Shown piece after piece: positions 1 to 8,709 of a stretch of 43,505 nucleotides of DNA. Position numbers and translations under genes: made by a program. The first letter of the stretch is position 1; every line of letters begins with the position of its first letter. This DNA is from Planctomycetota bacterium (lineage in GTDB: Bacteria; Planctomycetota; Planctomycetia; Pirellulales; S012-138), in the NCBI GenBank assembly GCA_024279285.1, contig JAJRRR010000266.1:1-43505 (forward strand), given 5' to 3'. Below the pieces are notes generated by a model. The model saw only the letters and a list, made by a program, of their open reading frames with translations. It was not told the DNA's origin and searched no databases.

Positions 1-438
1 GGGCTGCGTCAAGTGGGAGTGGCCGTGGATCGGGATGCTCGGGCCGCCGGAGAGCCTAAGTACACCTTCAAACGGCTACTCAAGCTCGCCTTTGACGGAC
101 TGTTGGGTTTTTCGCTCAAGCCCCTGCGGGGGGTTGCTCTGCTGGGGATGGTCGTCTTGGGAACAAGCGTTTTGGCCCTCGGAGGGATGTTGCTTATGTG
201 GCTTTTCCGGGGCGATGCTCCAGCGGGGGCGTGGGGATGGCTGGCTTTGCTGGTGTTGGGGCAAAGTGGGTTGCAACTTCTGGCCCTGGGGGTGGTGGGT
301 GAATATGTAGGCCGGATTTATCGGGCCATAAAAAATCGGCCGGTCTTCCTGGTGGACCGGCTCGTGGGTGTGCATCAGCCGCAACCCTGGCCCCAGCACT
401 TGGCCTTTCCACCCACGGAGTTGCGCCAGGCGGCTTAA
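1..438 (+). CDS. Family 2 glycosyltransferase, C-terminal part (5' end outside window)
   Basis: The reading frame is open to the left edge of the window, so the catalytic GT-A domain lies upstream. What remains matches the tail of the DPM1/GtrB/ArnC-type glycosyltransferases that transfer sugars to polyprenyl phosphate. It has a conserved GEPKYTFKRLLKLAFDG-type linker, then two membrane segments (roughly GVALLGMVVLG to LLMWLF, and WLALLVLGQSGLQLLALGVV), then a GEYVGRIYRAIKNRPVFLV ending typical of the family. It would act at the inner face of the cytoplasmic membrane in glycan or lipid glycosylation. Its TAA stop (436-438) overlaps the stop of the convergent neighbour. The GTG at 13 is an internal codon, not the start. 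Confidence 0.85.
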   Translation, partial: GLRQVGVAVDRDARAAGEPKYTFKRLLKLAFDGLLGFSLKPLRGVALLGMVVLGTSVLALGGMLLMWLFRGDAPAGAWGWLALLVLGQSGLQLLALGVVGEYVGRIYRAIKNRPVFLVDRLVGVHQPQPWPQHLAFPPTELRQAA

Positions 439-704
439 GCCGGAGCCGACGCTGCTTCCTCACTCTCCACTTGGCTTACCCGACGATAGCCCAGCGACTT
501 GATGATCTGAAGCAACTCCTCGTAAGTGACGAACCGTCGGTGGTGCATCAGCTTGTAGCTATCTATGGCCAAGGCCAGCTCTTTAGCTTCTGGAGACAAT
601 TCCCCGTAGCTATTGCCAAACTGACGACGCTCGTAAGGGAGCTTCTCCGACGGTGTGTGCTGACGCCGACGATCCACAAAACCGGGCGAAAAACCTGTAG
701 CCAT
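435..704 (-). CDS. Small conserved planctomycete protein of unknown function
   Basis: This is an 89-residue soluble protein. The ATG at 702-704 was chosen because an AGGAG-type ribosome site lies about 7 nt upstream; a longer frame exists back to 857 but its N-terminus is low-complexity Gly/Arg sequence. The C-terminal half (GELSPEAKELALAIDSYKL, then HHRRFVTYEELLQIIKSLGY) resembles short hypothetical proteins I remember from many planctomycetes. It looks like a small helical domain with a charged, disordered N-terminus. No catalytic residues, membrane segment or cysteine pairs are visible. Function is unknown. Its stop codon shares bases with that of the glycosyltransferase. Confidence 0.65.
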   Translation of the reverse strand: MATGFSPGFVDRRRQHTPSEKLPYERRQFGNSYGELSPEAKELALAIDSYKLMHHRRFVTYEELLQIIKSLGYRRVSQVESEEAASAPA

Positions 705-905
705 AACCGCTCTCCTGCTGGAACCACCTCCTCGTGCTCCGACTCTCCCATCCCACCTGACACCTGCCCCGTAGAACCCTAGCTCACACACCCCCCGGAG
801 GCAAACTACTTGACCGAAGAACTTTCCGAGAGACCTCCCCGGCAGGCCAGAGAGCAAGTTTTGGGAAAACTTTGCTGCTCGTAAGAGGAGCCAGCAGGGA
901 AAGGC

Positions 906-1529
906 TCATTCGGGTTCTTCTTCGGTCCCAGCAGTTGGGGAGGGGCTGCGGCGCGAGTAATAGGCCAGATAGCTCAAGGCCACCAAGTCATAAAGCCCGT
1001 GGACTACCACCGGCACCAACAGGTTCTCAAAGTAAAAGAACAACCAGCCCAAGTAGATTCCCACTCCCGTGGCCAGCAGAAAATAGAATCGGTTCAAAGC
1101 ATGTGCGGCTCCAAAAGCTGCCGCCGCCACGAGGATAGCTGGCCAGAGCCCCAGGTGCTCCTGAAGCCAGCTTTGCAACACGCCCCGAAATAGGGCCTCC
1201 TCGCCCAATCCAGCAAGTGCCGAAAGCATCAGCAGATCCAGCCAGTTGCCTTGACGCAAAATGGGACCAAGGTGGCGAAGCATAAACTGCACCAGTTCCT
1301 GCACCGGGGGAGGGTTCCACCACCATAGCAGGGCAGCCCCCAGCACCAGCGGCACCGTGGCCCCCACCGACCAGGCCCAAGCCGAGCCGGTGCTCTGGAT
1401 CATGCCCGGGACATCCATGCCCAACACCCAACCAATCCCCCAAGCGGTCAAGGCCATGCCCCCTTCTACCACAGCTCCGGCCACCCGAATCTGCTGACAC
1501 GCCAGACGATCTTCTTCAGCCAAGCTCAC
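906..1529 (-). CDS. CPBP family intramembrane metalloprotease (CAAX protease-like)
   Basis: This is a 207-residue multi-pass membrane protein. The CPBP/Abi (Rce1-like) signature is complete: E110-E111-x3-R115 (EEALFR), H143 in FGAAH, and H177-x3-D181 (VHGLYD), which form the intramembrane glutamate/histidine metal site. About five to six hydrophobic segments are visible. The family cleaves peptides within the membrane and has roles in CAAX processing, bacteriocin maturation or immunity; the substrate here is unknown. The start is GTG (1527-1529) preceded by a GGGGA site. It stands alone between a small hypothetical gene and a zinc-ribbon gene on the same strand, with 150-200 nt gaps, so its neighbours do not suggest a substrate. 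Confidence 0.85.
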   Translation of the reverse strand: MSLAEEDRLACQQIRVAGAVVEGGMALTAWGIGWVLGMDVPGMIQSTGSAWAWSVGATVPLVLGAALLWWWNPPPVQELVQFMLRHLGPILRQGNWLDLLMLSALAGLGEEALFRGVLQSWLQEHLGLWPAILVAAAAFGAAHALNRFYFLLATGVGIYLGWLFFYFENLLVPVVVHGLYDLVALSYLAYYSRRSPSPTAGTEEEPE

Positions 1530-1681
1530 GACTGTTCCCCAAGAGCTGCGTCACAAACCCTCCCGCTAGGCGCGATCAGCCCAAAACCACTGCACTTGGA
1601 CAAGCTGGATTGCCATCAACTTAGCACATCTGGAAAGGGCTCGGGTAGCCTAAGCGCTGGGAGAGTGGACAAAAGGAGCAA

Positions 1682-2671
1682 CTATTGGGCCAGAGCCCAT
1701 CCCAGTGCTCCCAAAGCCACAAGCACCAAGGCGACGAAGGCCCCTGCCAGAGTGACTTTCCACCAAGAGATGGGAGCCGTGCCTGTACATCGGCCTGTTT
1801 GACCATTGACCAAAAACCGATACACCCGATCCCGATAGCGATAGGCCATAATCCACACGGGCAACAGCACTGGTCGGCTGCTCATGCCGGTGACCAGGAC
1901 ATTGACATGGACATTTCGGGCCCTGCCGGGAACTAAAGCGGTGCAGGCTTGGTACTCTAGCTGTTCAAGGCTTTGTCGGGCTTGGGGTCGGGCGTGTCTT
2001 CGGGGCAAAGCGAACGGCTCCACCGAGACGGCGGAAAAGTCCACCTTGTTGGGGGGAACGGCTTTCGCAAGGTCAAAAGGACACAAGGCTTGCGTCTCTT
2101 CTTGCGAAAGCGCTCCGCTGGCCCCCACCAGCAGGTTCCGATACTCTCCCTGGTTCTCTCCGGAGATCGGATACCAATCGGCCCGAGCCCCAGCAGGAGT
2201 GCAAGAAGTGTCGGCTGTCCAATAGGTGTGCACCCGAGCTTCAAAGACCCAATAAGGCAGGTAAACTGGCATGATTTTGATAAGCTGGGCCTGTTGGGTA
2301 AGATCCCCCGGTCTCCAGAACCCTTGGGAAAGCCATTTCAACAGGGCCTGTTGGGCCTGGGAGGGGTTGATCTGAAAGGGCACGACCAGCTCTGGGGCCA
2401 GAGTTCGTTGACGGGGTTGTTCCAGCAGCTTCACCGAGCCGCAGAAGGGGCATCTGAGGGCTTGCTCTCGGGCACTGTAGCTCATTGCGGCCCCACAGCT
2501 TTGGCATTCAAATGCCACCAAAGAGGGGGCGGCTGACCGTGTCCGAGGCTCTTGTTTCCCCGGAGCTTCGGTCCCACAGTTGGCGCAGAACAAATCCTCC
2601 TCGTCCAGCAGTGAGCCACAGACCGAGCACCGACTTTGCGTGGCCGATTCAAATTCCACCGGTTCGCTCAT
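1682..2671 (-). CDS. Double zinc-ribbon protein with C-terminal membrane segment
   Basis: A 329-residue protein starting at ATG 2669-2671 (AAGG about 8 nt upstream). Two treble-clef zinc ribbons lie at the N-terminus: C15/C18 with C29/C32, and C56/C59 with C74/C77 (CPFCGS). A middle domain follows, with conserved-looking aromatic stretches (PVYLPYWVFEARVHTYWTAD and LLPVWIMAYRYRDRVYRFLVNG). One membrane helix near the C-terminus (TLAGAFVALVLVALGALGWAL) would tether it to the membrane with the ribbons cytoplasmic. The architecture resembles the TFIIB-type zinc-ribbon and 'double zinc ribbon' membrane proteins widespread in bacteria. The exact role is unknown. Confidence 0.7.
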   Translation of the reverse strand: MSEPVEFESATQSRCSVCGSLLDEEDLFCANCGTEAPGKQEPRTRSAAPSLVAFECQSCGAAMSYSAREQALRCPFCGSVKLLEQPRQRTLAPELVVPFQINPSQAQQALLKWLSQGFWRPGDLTQQAQLIKIMPVYLPYWVFEARVHTYWTADTSCTPAGARADWYPISGENQGEYRNLLVGASGALSQEETQALCPFDLAKAVPPNKVDFSAVSVEPFALPRRHARPQARQSLEQLEYQACTALVPGRARNVHVNVLVTGMSSRPVLLPVWIMAYRYRDRVYRFLVNGQTGRCTGTAPISWWKVTLAGAFVALVLVALGALGWALAQ

Positions 2672-2718
2672 GCTGATTGCCTTGCTGGCCAGGGGTTGGC
2701 GGAAGTCGGAATACATTC

Positions 2719-2747
2719 ATTATCACCAAAAATCCACCCTGTGCGAA
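2719..2747 (-). promoter_or_regulatory. Candidate sigma-70 promoter for the zinc-ribbon gene
   Basis: On the minus strand, TTCGCA (2747-2742) and GATAAT (2724-2719) are separated by 17 nt. They match the -35 and -10 consensus at 4/6 and 5/6 positions. Transcription would start near 2712, about 40 nt before the ATG at 2671. This is pattern matching only. Confidence 0.4.
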
Positions 2748-2829
2748 ACCTTGGCGTGGCCATGGGGTTTAATGAAACAGAAGGGCTTCAAGGCACAGTG
2801 CCCCTTTGATACCGGAAGGAAAGGCGTTT

Positions 2830-4443
2830 ATGCACCGGTGGCAAGCGTTTTGGACGGCAGCAATTTTGGCACTTGGCTCTCTGACACTGCAAGCAGCTCA
2901 GCCTCCCAATCCGGCTGTGGTTGCCCGCCAAGTGGATCAGCTCCTCCAGGAAGAACTGCCCGAGCTAAGCTCCGTTGCTCAAGGCCGGTGTGATGATGCC
3001 ACTTTTTTGCGCCGGGTGTATTTGGATCTGGTGGGCCGGGCTCCCACGGCGGATGAGATTAGCTGGTTTTTGTTGGACACTTCTCCCGACAAACGGCGGC
3101 AAGTGGTTGCCGAACTGTTGAACAGCCCCGAGTATGGACAACACTGGGCCGGATACTGGCGGGATGTGGTGTTTTATCGGGCCAGTGATCCTCGGGCCAG
3201 AGTGGGCGTGGAGTCGTTTGAACGCTTCATGGCCGAAGCGCTGAACCGCAATGTTTCCTGGGACAAGATCGCCACAGAGATCATTACAGCCACGGGAGAT
3301 GTGCGTCAGCGTGGGGCCACAGGCTTGATCCTGGCCCAAATGGGCGATGCTGAGCTGATCGCAGCCGAAGTGTCGCGGATTTTCTTGGGCATTCAGGTCC
3401 AATGCGCCCAGTGCCACGATCATCCCACCGACCGCTGGCGACGGCAGCAATTCCACGAATTGGCTGCGTTCTTCCCCAGAACCAAAATCCGTCCCATGCG
3501 AACTGCTCAAGGGCGCACCTTTGTGGTCTTTTCGCTGGAGCGACCGGTGCGAGGGCGCCGCCGGCTGCGATGGCGCCTGGAACACTACATGCCTGATCTG
3601 AACAATCCTCAGGCTGAAGGCACTCTGATGCGTCCTAAGTTCTTCCTCACCGGAAGGTCGCTTCCCCCGGGAACTCCAGACTTGGTGCGACGGCGCACGC
3701 TGGCCCAATGGATCACTTCCCCTCGCAATCGGTGGTTTGCCAAAGCGTTTGTCAATCGGATGTGGTATGAGCTGGTAGGCCGAGGATTTTACGAGCCGGT
3801 TGACGACCTGGGTCCGGACCGCAAGCCCGTCGCTCCTCGCACTTTGAATCGTCTTTGCCGAGGGTTCATTGACTCCGGCTATAACATCAAATGGCTGATG
3901 GCAGTCATCTGCACCACGGAGGCTTATCAGCGGGCATTGGGCCCTCAGGATTCAGCCCAACAGGTCGCTTTCGCCTCTGGCACAGCCACCCGGTTGCATG
4001 CGGATCAGGTGTGGCAAGTGCTTCGGGATTTGTTGCAGCCTGTGGCGGGCATTTCTCCGCGCCGGAACACGCCGGCGGGGCGAGCCCGACTGGTGGCCGC
4101 CGCCCGTAGACAATTCCGACAAATCTTTGGATTTGATCCCAGCACCCCTGCCGACGAAGTTCAAGGTTCCATCCCCCAAGCACTGTTTCTGATGAACAAC
4201 CCCTTCTTGCAACGAGTGATGAGTGCTCGCCCGGGGACCATGCTGGGTCAGTTGCTCCGCGAATTTCCCGACAATGAACCCGCTGTCAGAGAGCTTTATC
4301 TGCGAGTGTTGTCCCGAGAACCCAAGCCTTCCGAAATGGAAAAAGCGTTGGCCTACATTCACCAAGTGGGAGATCGGGCCGAGGCGTTTGAGGATCTGCT
4401 TTGGGCCCTGGTCAACTCCACCGAGTTCCTCCATCGCCGGTAG
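2830..4443 (+). CDS. DUF1549/DUF1553 domain protein (compact form, no PSCyt1 domain)
   Basis: A 537-residue protein, probably exported. The start is ATG 2830, preceded by GGAAGGAAAGG; the N-terminal 23 residues form a signal peptide (WTAAILALGSLTLQAA). The DUF1549 part has the hallmark RRVYLDLVGRAPTADE and, near residues 191-198, CAQCHDHP, a CxxCH heme-binding-type motif. The DUF1553 part includes WITSPRNRWFAKAFVNRMW and the late QALFLMNNPFLQRVM. In planctomycetes these proteins are usually paired with DUF1501 proteins, as here: the next gene begins 42 nt downstream. Unlike the longer homologue at 39487-42375, it lacks a separate N-terminal cytochrome domain and the middle discoidin-like insert. 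The biochemical function of the family is not established; links to redox or polysaccharide metabolism have been suggested. Confidence 0.85.
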   Translation: MHRWQAFWTAAILALGSLTLQAAQPPNPAVVARQVDQLLQEELPELSSVAQGRCDDATFLRRVYLDLVGRAPTADEISWFLLDTSPDKRRQVVAELLNSPEYGQHWAGYWRDVVFYRASDPRARVGVESFERFMAEALNRNVSWDKIATEIITATGDVRQRGATGLILAQMGDAELIAAEVSRIFLGIQVQCAQCHDHPTDRWRRQQFHELAAFFPRTKIRPMRTAQGRTFVVFSLERPVRGRRRLRWRLEHYMPDLNNPQAEGTLMRPKFFLTGRSLPPGTPDLVRRRTLAQWITSPRNRWFAKAFVNRMWYELVGRGFYEPVDDLGPDRKPVAPRTLNRLCRGFIDSGYNIKWLMAVICTTEAYQRALGPQDSAQQVAFASGTATRLHADQVWQVLRDLLQPVAGISPRRNTPAGRARLVAAARRQFRQIFGFDPSTPADEVQGSIPQALFLMNNPFLQRVMSARPGTMLGQLLREFPDNEPAVRELYLRVLSREPKPSEMEKALAYIHQVGDRAEAFEDLLWALVNSTEFLHRR

Positions 4444-4485
4444 TTTGCAGGACCTTCCAGCCCGATTGGGGAAGGAGAATCCACA

Positions 4486-5778
4486 ATGGCTTGGCAACTG
4501 ATCGTTCAGGCCCGAGCTCGCAAAGACGGCACTTTCCACCGTCGTCAGTGGCTACGGATGGTGGGCACGGGAGCAGCGTTGAGCCCGATGCTGGGCTGGG
4601 CCGACTTTGTAGCCACTCGGGCCGACGAACTGAAAAAACGCAACAAACAGTGCATCCTGCTTTGGATGCAAGGCGGGCCCAGTCAGTTTGAAACCTGGGA
4701 TCCCAAGCCCCGGCACGCCAACGGTGGCTCCACCAAAGCAATTTCAACCCAAGTGCCCGGGGTGCACATAGCCGAGCATCTGCCCCAGTTGGCCAAACAA
4801 ATGCACCGCTTGGCGGTGATTCGCACGGTCAGCTCGCGCGAGGGGAGTCATCCTCGGGCCACGGCCCTGATGCACACCAGCTACCTGCCCACCCCGACGG
4901 TGAAGTATCCCTCCTTCGGGGCCGTGGTGGCTCAACAGTTGCCCAATCCTGAGTGTGAACTCCCGCCGGTGGTTCAAATCGGACGTCAGGGCACAGTGGC
5001 CGTAGGAGCCGGTTTTTTGGGTATGGAGTATGCCCCGTTCGTGGTTCCTCAGGCCGGCCAGCCCCCTCAAAATTCGCAGATATTGACTTCCGCCAGCCGG
5101 TTTCGTCGCCGATTGGGACTGCTGGAGGAGTTAGAAGAAGAATTTGCAAAAGAAGCTCCCCAACTGGTTCAAACCCATCGCCAGCTTTACCGTAAAACGG
5201 CCCGAATGATCCTCAGCCCGCAAATGGAAGCCTTCGACCTGTCCCAAGAACCTGACTCGGTCCGACGCCAGTACGGTCAAGGCAACTTTGCCAACGGGTG
5301 TCTGCTGGCCCGACGGCTCGTGGAGCGAGGAGTGCCGTTTGTGGAGGTTTCCTTGCCGGGTTGGGACACGCACAGCGACAACTTCCAACGCACCCCGCAG
5401 TTGTGCCGCCAGTTGGACCAGCCTTTTGCGGCTTTGCTGGAAGATCTGGACCGTCGGGGATTGCTGGAGCGGACGCTGGTCATCTGGATGGGCGAGTTTG
5501 GTCGCACGCCGCGGATCAATCCGCGCAGCGGTCGGGACCACTTTCCGCGAGCGTTTTCCGTGGCTCTGGCCGGAGCTGGCATCCGCGGGGGGGTGGTCAT
5601 CGGTCGTACCAGTGCGGATGGAGTCACGATTGAAGATCGCCCGGTGAGCGTGGCCGACCTGTTCCGCACCTTCTGCCGGGCATTGGAAATTGACGCGGAT
5701 CACGAGTACATGACCCCGATTGGGCGCCCCATCAAAATCGTTGATGGCGGCCAAGCCGTGGAGGAATTGTTCGGCTAA
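4486..5778 (+). CDS. DUF1501 domain protein, Tat-exported
   Basis: A 430-residue protein starting at ATG 4486, with a GGGGAAGGAG ribosome site. The N-terminus carries a twin-arginine-like signal (R19-R20-QWLRMVG followed by a hydrophobic stretch), so export in a folded state is likely. The DUF1501 fold (alkaline-phosphatase/sulfatase-like superfamily) shows in LLWMQGGPSQFETWDPKP near the start, and VIWMGEFGRTP followed by SGRDHFP near the end. The acidic and His residues in these motifs are likely metal ligands. It follows the DUF1549/1553 gene by 42 nt on the same strand and precedes a strong terminator hairpin, so the two almost certainly form one transcript. The substrate is unknown. Confidence 0.87.
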   Translation: MAWQLIVQARARKDGTFHRRQWLRMVGTGAALSPMLGWADFVATRADELKKRNKQCILLWMQGGPSQFETWDPKPRHANGGSTKAISTQVPGVHIAEHLPQLAKQMHRLAVIRTVSSREGSHPRATALMHTSYLPTPTVKYPSFGAVVAQQLPNPECELPPVVQIGRQGTVAVGAGFLGMEYAPFVVPQAGQPPQNSQILTSASRFRRRLGLLEELEEEFAKEAPQLVQTHRQLYRKTARMILSPQMEAFDLSQEPDSVRRQYGQGNFANGCLLARRLVERGVPFVEVSLPGWDTHSDNFQRTPQLCRQLDQPFAALLEDLDRRGLLERTLVIWMGEFGRTPRINPRSGRDHFPRAFSVALAGAGIRGGVVIGRTSADGVTIEDRPVSVADLFRTFCRALEIDADHEYMTPIGRPIKIVDGGQAVEELFG

Positions 5779-5802
5779 TCTCCCTGAACGAGAGCGGCCC
5801 TG

Positions 5803-5865
5803 TCCCACCGGGAGCACGCTTCTCCAGGTGTGCCCTCCCGGTGGGATCTGTTTTGGGTTTTGAGG
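5803..5865 (+). terminator. Intrinsic terminator-like hairpin after the DUF1501 gene
   Basis: A perfect 12-bp inverted repeat, TCCCACCGGGAG at 5803-5814 and CTCCCGGTGGGA at 5835-5846, has a 20-nt loop. It is followed by the T-rich stretch TCTGTTTTGGGTTTT. It lies 25 nt past the stop at 5778 and would end the DUF1549-DUF1501 transcript. Confidence 0.75.
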
Positions 5866-6226
5866 CTTGGGTCTTGGGCAGGCCTGCGGCTTGAGCTGGG
5901 GATAGTCGTAGGGGGAAAGCTCGGAGGAGGCAGTGGAGGGATGAGGAAATGAGGCGGTGGGAGAGTACGCAGGAGCGAGGGGGTGGAGGGAATGAGGGAA
6001 GGAGCACAACGAGCCAACACGCCTTTCCTTCTACCAAGCGGCGAAACAAGAATCCGCGCCAATTTCCGCAAGATGCAACTCGTACACCGCACCCCGCAGG
6101 GCGCAAGTCGCACGCCGCAAGCCGACTCCCGAAAAAAGGCACTTGGGCAACGGCTAAGACGGTTCCGCAAAGGGGGCAAAGCCGCCAGAATAAGCTGCAC
6201 ACACTCTTGGGCACAAAGGAACCCCC
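5866..6226. other. Intergenic gap with one copy of the core-plus-heptamer repeat
   Basis: No convincing gene is visible. The region has G/A-rich sequence (5900-6000) and then repeat copy A (6043-6124, listed separately). The last ~100 nt should hold the promoter of the HEAT-like gene, but no clear -10/-35 pair was seen. Open frames across it on both strands have low-complexity Pro/Ser/Arg translations and are rejected. Confidence 0.5.
6043..6124 (+). repeat. Dispersed core-plus-heptamer repeat, copy A
   Basis: The core GAAACAAGAATCCGCGCC (6043-6060) is followed after a short spacer by heptamers of the form CGCRRGN (6095-6124: CGCAGGG, CGCAAGT, CGCACGC, CGCAAGC). The same arrangement recurs at 7839-7898, 11581-11634, 11698-11733, 28344-28410 and 28526-28591. 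It lies just upstream of, and on the same strand as, the gene at 6227. Confidence 0.6.
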
Positions 6227-7834
6227 ATGGCAAGCTCCGATCAAGAACATCACACAGAATCCCCTGCTACTCGGCTTGTCCGGCTGTTGCGGGAAGCCGA
6301 CACGCCCGAGGCTCCCTTGGGCGACCCGGGAGCCCTGGCTTGGGAGTTAGGCTCGGCAGCGGCTTCCGATCCCTTGCCTGCCCTGGAAGCCTTAGTCCAC
6401 TTTCTTCGCTTGGGCCACCAGCCCCTGTCGCCAAAACAAAAGCACATCATTGAAGCCTTCTTGCAAGCCTTGGCCCAAGTGCGCATGCGTGCAGTACACG
6501 AGCAACGCATTGAGCCTTGGTCCGATCAGGCCGTGGAGTTGTTGGGGTTGTTGTATGGGCTGCTTCGGGATCAGGAAGCTGCGGCTCATTGGGTCCTTAC
6601 CCTTTTGGCCACCGACTCGGGCCAGCGAGCCCTGGGAACCTTTGCCGATCTTGTGGTCACCCAAGGCCCTCAGCATGCCCGAGCTTGCGACTTGGCATTC
6701 ATGCCGCTTTTCCTGCACCACAAATTGGACCACCAGGCACTCTTTCCTCGGCTGTGGGAAGCTCTGGACCGGCCTCACATGGTCGGGTGCATTCTGGATC
6801 TTGCCAATTATCTGTTCCGCAAGCAAATTACGCCGGAGCATGTGGGCCAGATGCGCAAAAAGGGGCTGTTGGAGCTTTATCGGGGATTGATCAACCACCT
6901 GGAAGACTTGCAAACCAACCCTCAAAAGTACGCCTCCGATACCCAAAAACTCCGCCAACTGCTCAACGAGTCGGTGCCTTTGGTTGTGTCGCTGACCGAT
7001 GCGATGGGCTTGTTGGGACTGGAGGACGCCCTGCCGTTGGTGCGTCGGGCAGCGGAGCTGAGCCACCGTCGCGTGCAGGCCGAAGCCGCCGCCGCTCTGG
7101 TCCGACTCGGAGACGAACAAGGCCAACAAATCCTCCAACAACTGCTCCACGAACCTGGGACCCGAAGACGAGCCATCGCCTATCTGAAAGAGTTGGGCCT
7201 GGAACACCTCATTCCCCAGGAGTGTTCCTCCCCGGAAGCTCTGGCCGAAGCAGAACTGGCCGAACATCTGGCTGACCCTCGCCAGGTGGGCATGGCTCCC
7301 ATGCACATGCGCCTGCTTGATCGTCGGCGGCTGGCGTGGCCCGGCTACCACCAACCCGTGGATTGCTACCTGTTTGAATTCCGCTACGAACTCCCTTCGC
7401 GGTCGTTTACTGGGGTGGGGATTGCCGGACCGGTGGTACATAGTTTTCTGGTAGATATGCAAGACTTGTCTCCTCGGGACATCTACGCAGCTTATGCAGG
7501 CTGGAGTGTAGAAGACCCTCACCTGGGCGAAGTGGCCGCTGAGGACTTCACCGATCAACAGGCCCAGCTTGCCCAGCAAGCTCAGCAGGAAATTGCCCAA
7601 CGCGGTTATGAGGAGGTTCGGGTGGTGAAGTTGGGCCAGTTTTACGGCCAGCAGGTACCGGTGGCCGTGGCGCGGCGTGGGGGGCAGTTGGGCGTGGTGG
7701 TTTGGGACGGCAAAGAACTCCTGTGGTTCCCGGCCACGGGAGGAGCCCGGCCCTTGGGCCCGAACGAAGCATGGCACATCTACAAAGGACGCCGCCTGCT
7801 GGACAGCTTCAACGGCCCTCAATGGTGGAGATAG
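6227..7834 (+). CDS. HEAT-repeat-like soluble protein, function unknown
   Basis: A 535-residue protein, with ATG preceded by AAAGGA about 6 nt upstream. It has no signal peptide or membrane segment. It is almost all helical: alternating amphipathic helices run from about residue 15 to 330. The clearest HEAT-like pair is at 262-325 (DALPLVRRAAELSHRRVQAE, then AAAALVRLGDE and LKELGLEHLIP). The last ~190 residues (from about 345) form a different, mixed domain with FEFRYELPSRSFTGVGIAGP and a C-terminal DGKELLWFPATGG segment. Similar large HEAT-like proteins are common in planctomycetes and presumably act as protein-binding scaffolds. The gene stands alone, flanked by repeat-bearing gaps. Confidence 0.65.
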   Translation: MASSDQEHHTESPATRLVRLLREADTPEAPLGDPGALAWELGSAAASDPLPALEALVHFLRLGHQPLSPKQKHIIEAFLQALAQVRMRAVHEQRIEPWSDQAVELLGLLYGLLRDQEAAAHWVLTLLATDSGQRALGTFADLVVTQGPQHARACDLAFMPLFLHHKLDHQALFPRLWEALDRPHMVGCILDLANYLFRKQITPEHVGQMRKKGLLELYRGLINHLEDLQTNPQKYASDTQKLRQLLNESVPLVVSLTDAMGLLGLEDALPLVRRAAELSHRRVQAEAAAALVRLGDEQGQQILQQLLHEPGTRRRAIAYLKELGLEHLIPQECSSPEALAEAELAEHLADPRQVGMAPMHMRLLDRRRLAWPGYHQPVDCYLFEFRYELPSRSFTGVGIAGPVVHSFLVDMQDLSPRDIYAAYAGWSVEDPHLGEVAAEDFTDQQAQLAQQAQQEIAQRGYEEVRVVKLGQFYGQQVPVAVARRGGQLGVVVWDGKELLWFPATGGARPLGPNEAWHIYKGRRLLDSFNGPQWWR

Positions 7835-7838
7835 AAAC

Positions 7839-7898
7839 GCCGCACGACTCGCGCCCTGCGGCTTGCGGCGCGTGGGAACAAGCGCTGATTCTAGGTTC
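7839..7898 (-). repeat. Dispersed core-plus-heptamer repeat, copy B (diverged core)
   Basis: On the minus strand the core is GAACCTAGAATCAGCGCT (7898-7881), about five changes from the other cores. It is followed by the heptamer run CGCAAGC, CGCAGGG, CGCGAGT within 7872-7839. It lies in the gap between the convergent HEAT-like and DUF1080 genes. Confidence 0.5.
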
Positions 7899-7939
7899 GG
7901 CGCTGGAGGGCAAGTGGAGGCGTGTTTGCTCAACTCGCT

Positions 7940-7965
7940 CCCGCAACTGAAGCTGCGGGCTCGCC
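7940..7965 (+). repeat. 26-nt hairpin repeat, copy 1
   Basis: The arms are CCCGCA and TGCGGG around the loop ACTGAAGC, followed by the fixed 3' tail CTCGCC. The architecture (6+8+6+6 nt) is identical to the copies at 28257-28282, 28317-28342 and 28458-28483. Arm sequences differ between copies but remain complementary, while the loop and tail stay constant. Confidence 0.65.
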
Positions 7966-8115
7966 AACGCTCGGCGCGCAGCTGGCGACCTGCGGCGGGA
8001 GCTTCCGCCCCGGTGCTGAAATCACATCTGGTGCGGAAGCACGGTGCATGCACGCGGTCTCATCTTTCTGCTTTGGTGGTGAAGGCCGAGCAGGTCGTCT
8101 TGATCTCTGTGAGTT

Positions 8116-8709
8116 TCACTCCAGCGGCTTGACCATGATGTTGCGATAACGGACCACCGAGCCTGGGTCGTGCTGCTGAAGGGCAATGTAGCCTTCGGTG
8201 TAGGTGTTGTTCTTGTCCACAAAGTCCACCACCACCTGACCGTTGACTTTGATGATGATGTGGTTTCCGCGCACGATCACATGCTGAGTGAACCACTTGT
8301 TGTCTTCCACCAATTGGCGGCGGACATCCACAAATCCGTAGAGGCTTCCGGTTTTGCGAGGATCGCGGTGGGTGTTGTTGACTTGGGCTTCGTATCCTTT
8401 GGGCCAACCGGGACCGAGTTGAGCCCGAAAATACATCCCCGAGTTCCCGCCAGGGTTGATCATCACCTCGGCTTTGAACTCAAAGTCTTTAAACTTGCGT
8501 TTGATGTAGAACAGGTGGCTTCGGGCCCCGCGACCCACGATCGCTCCGTTTTCCACAGTCCAGTTTTCCGGGCGTTCGTAAGCTTTCCATCCGTTGAGTG
8601 TGCGACCGTCAAAGAGACGAATCCAGCCGGGCTCGTCTGCCAGGGCAGTCCACGGAACGCATGCCGCCCAAGCTACCACTACCATCCAACCCAAGCGTGC
8701 AATTTTCAT
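8116..8709 (-). CDS. DUF1080 (3-keto-disaccharide hydrolase-type) secreted protein
   Basis: A 197-residue protein starting at ATG 8707-8709, with AGGAGAG about 6 nt upstream; the frame continues upstream to 8820 but has no good start there. A signal peptide (about residues 1-24, MVVVAWAACVPWTALA) precedes the concanavalin-like DUF1080 domain. The domain shows WIRLFDGRTLNGWKAY, then YIKRKFKDFEFKAEVMI, NPGGNSGMYFRAQ and a closing YTEGYIALQQHDPGSVVRYRN. Planctomycetes carry many paralogues. Some members hydrolyse 3-keto-glycosides and others only bind carbohydrates, so the substrate cannot be assigned. It is a single-gene unit. Confidence 0.87.
   Translation of the reverse strand: MKIARLGWMVVVAWAACVPWTALADEPGWIRLFDGRTLNGWKAYERPENWTVENGAIVGRGARSHLFYIKRKFKDFEFKAEVMINPGGNSGMYFRAQLGPGWPKGYEAQVNNTHRDPRKTGSLYGFVDVRRQLVEDNKWFTQHVIVRGNHIIIKVNGQVVVDFVDKNNTYTEGYIALQQHDPGSVVRYRNIMVKPLE

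Noticed and set aside
6392-8053. 553-codon minus-strand open frame
   Set aside because: It is the antisense of the HEAT-like gene. The translation is His/Gln/Pro-rich without domain sense, and codon positions fit the plus-strand gene.
7831-8110. CRISPR-like spacing of palindromes and repeats
   Set aside because: The repeats differ in sequence and orientation, there are no equal-length spacers, and no cas genes are nearby.
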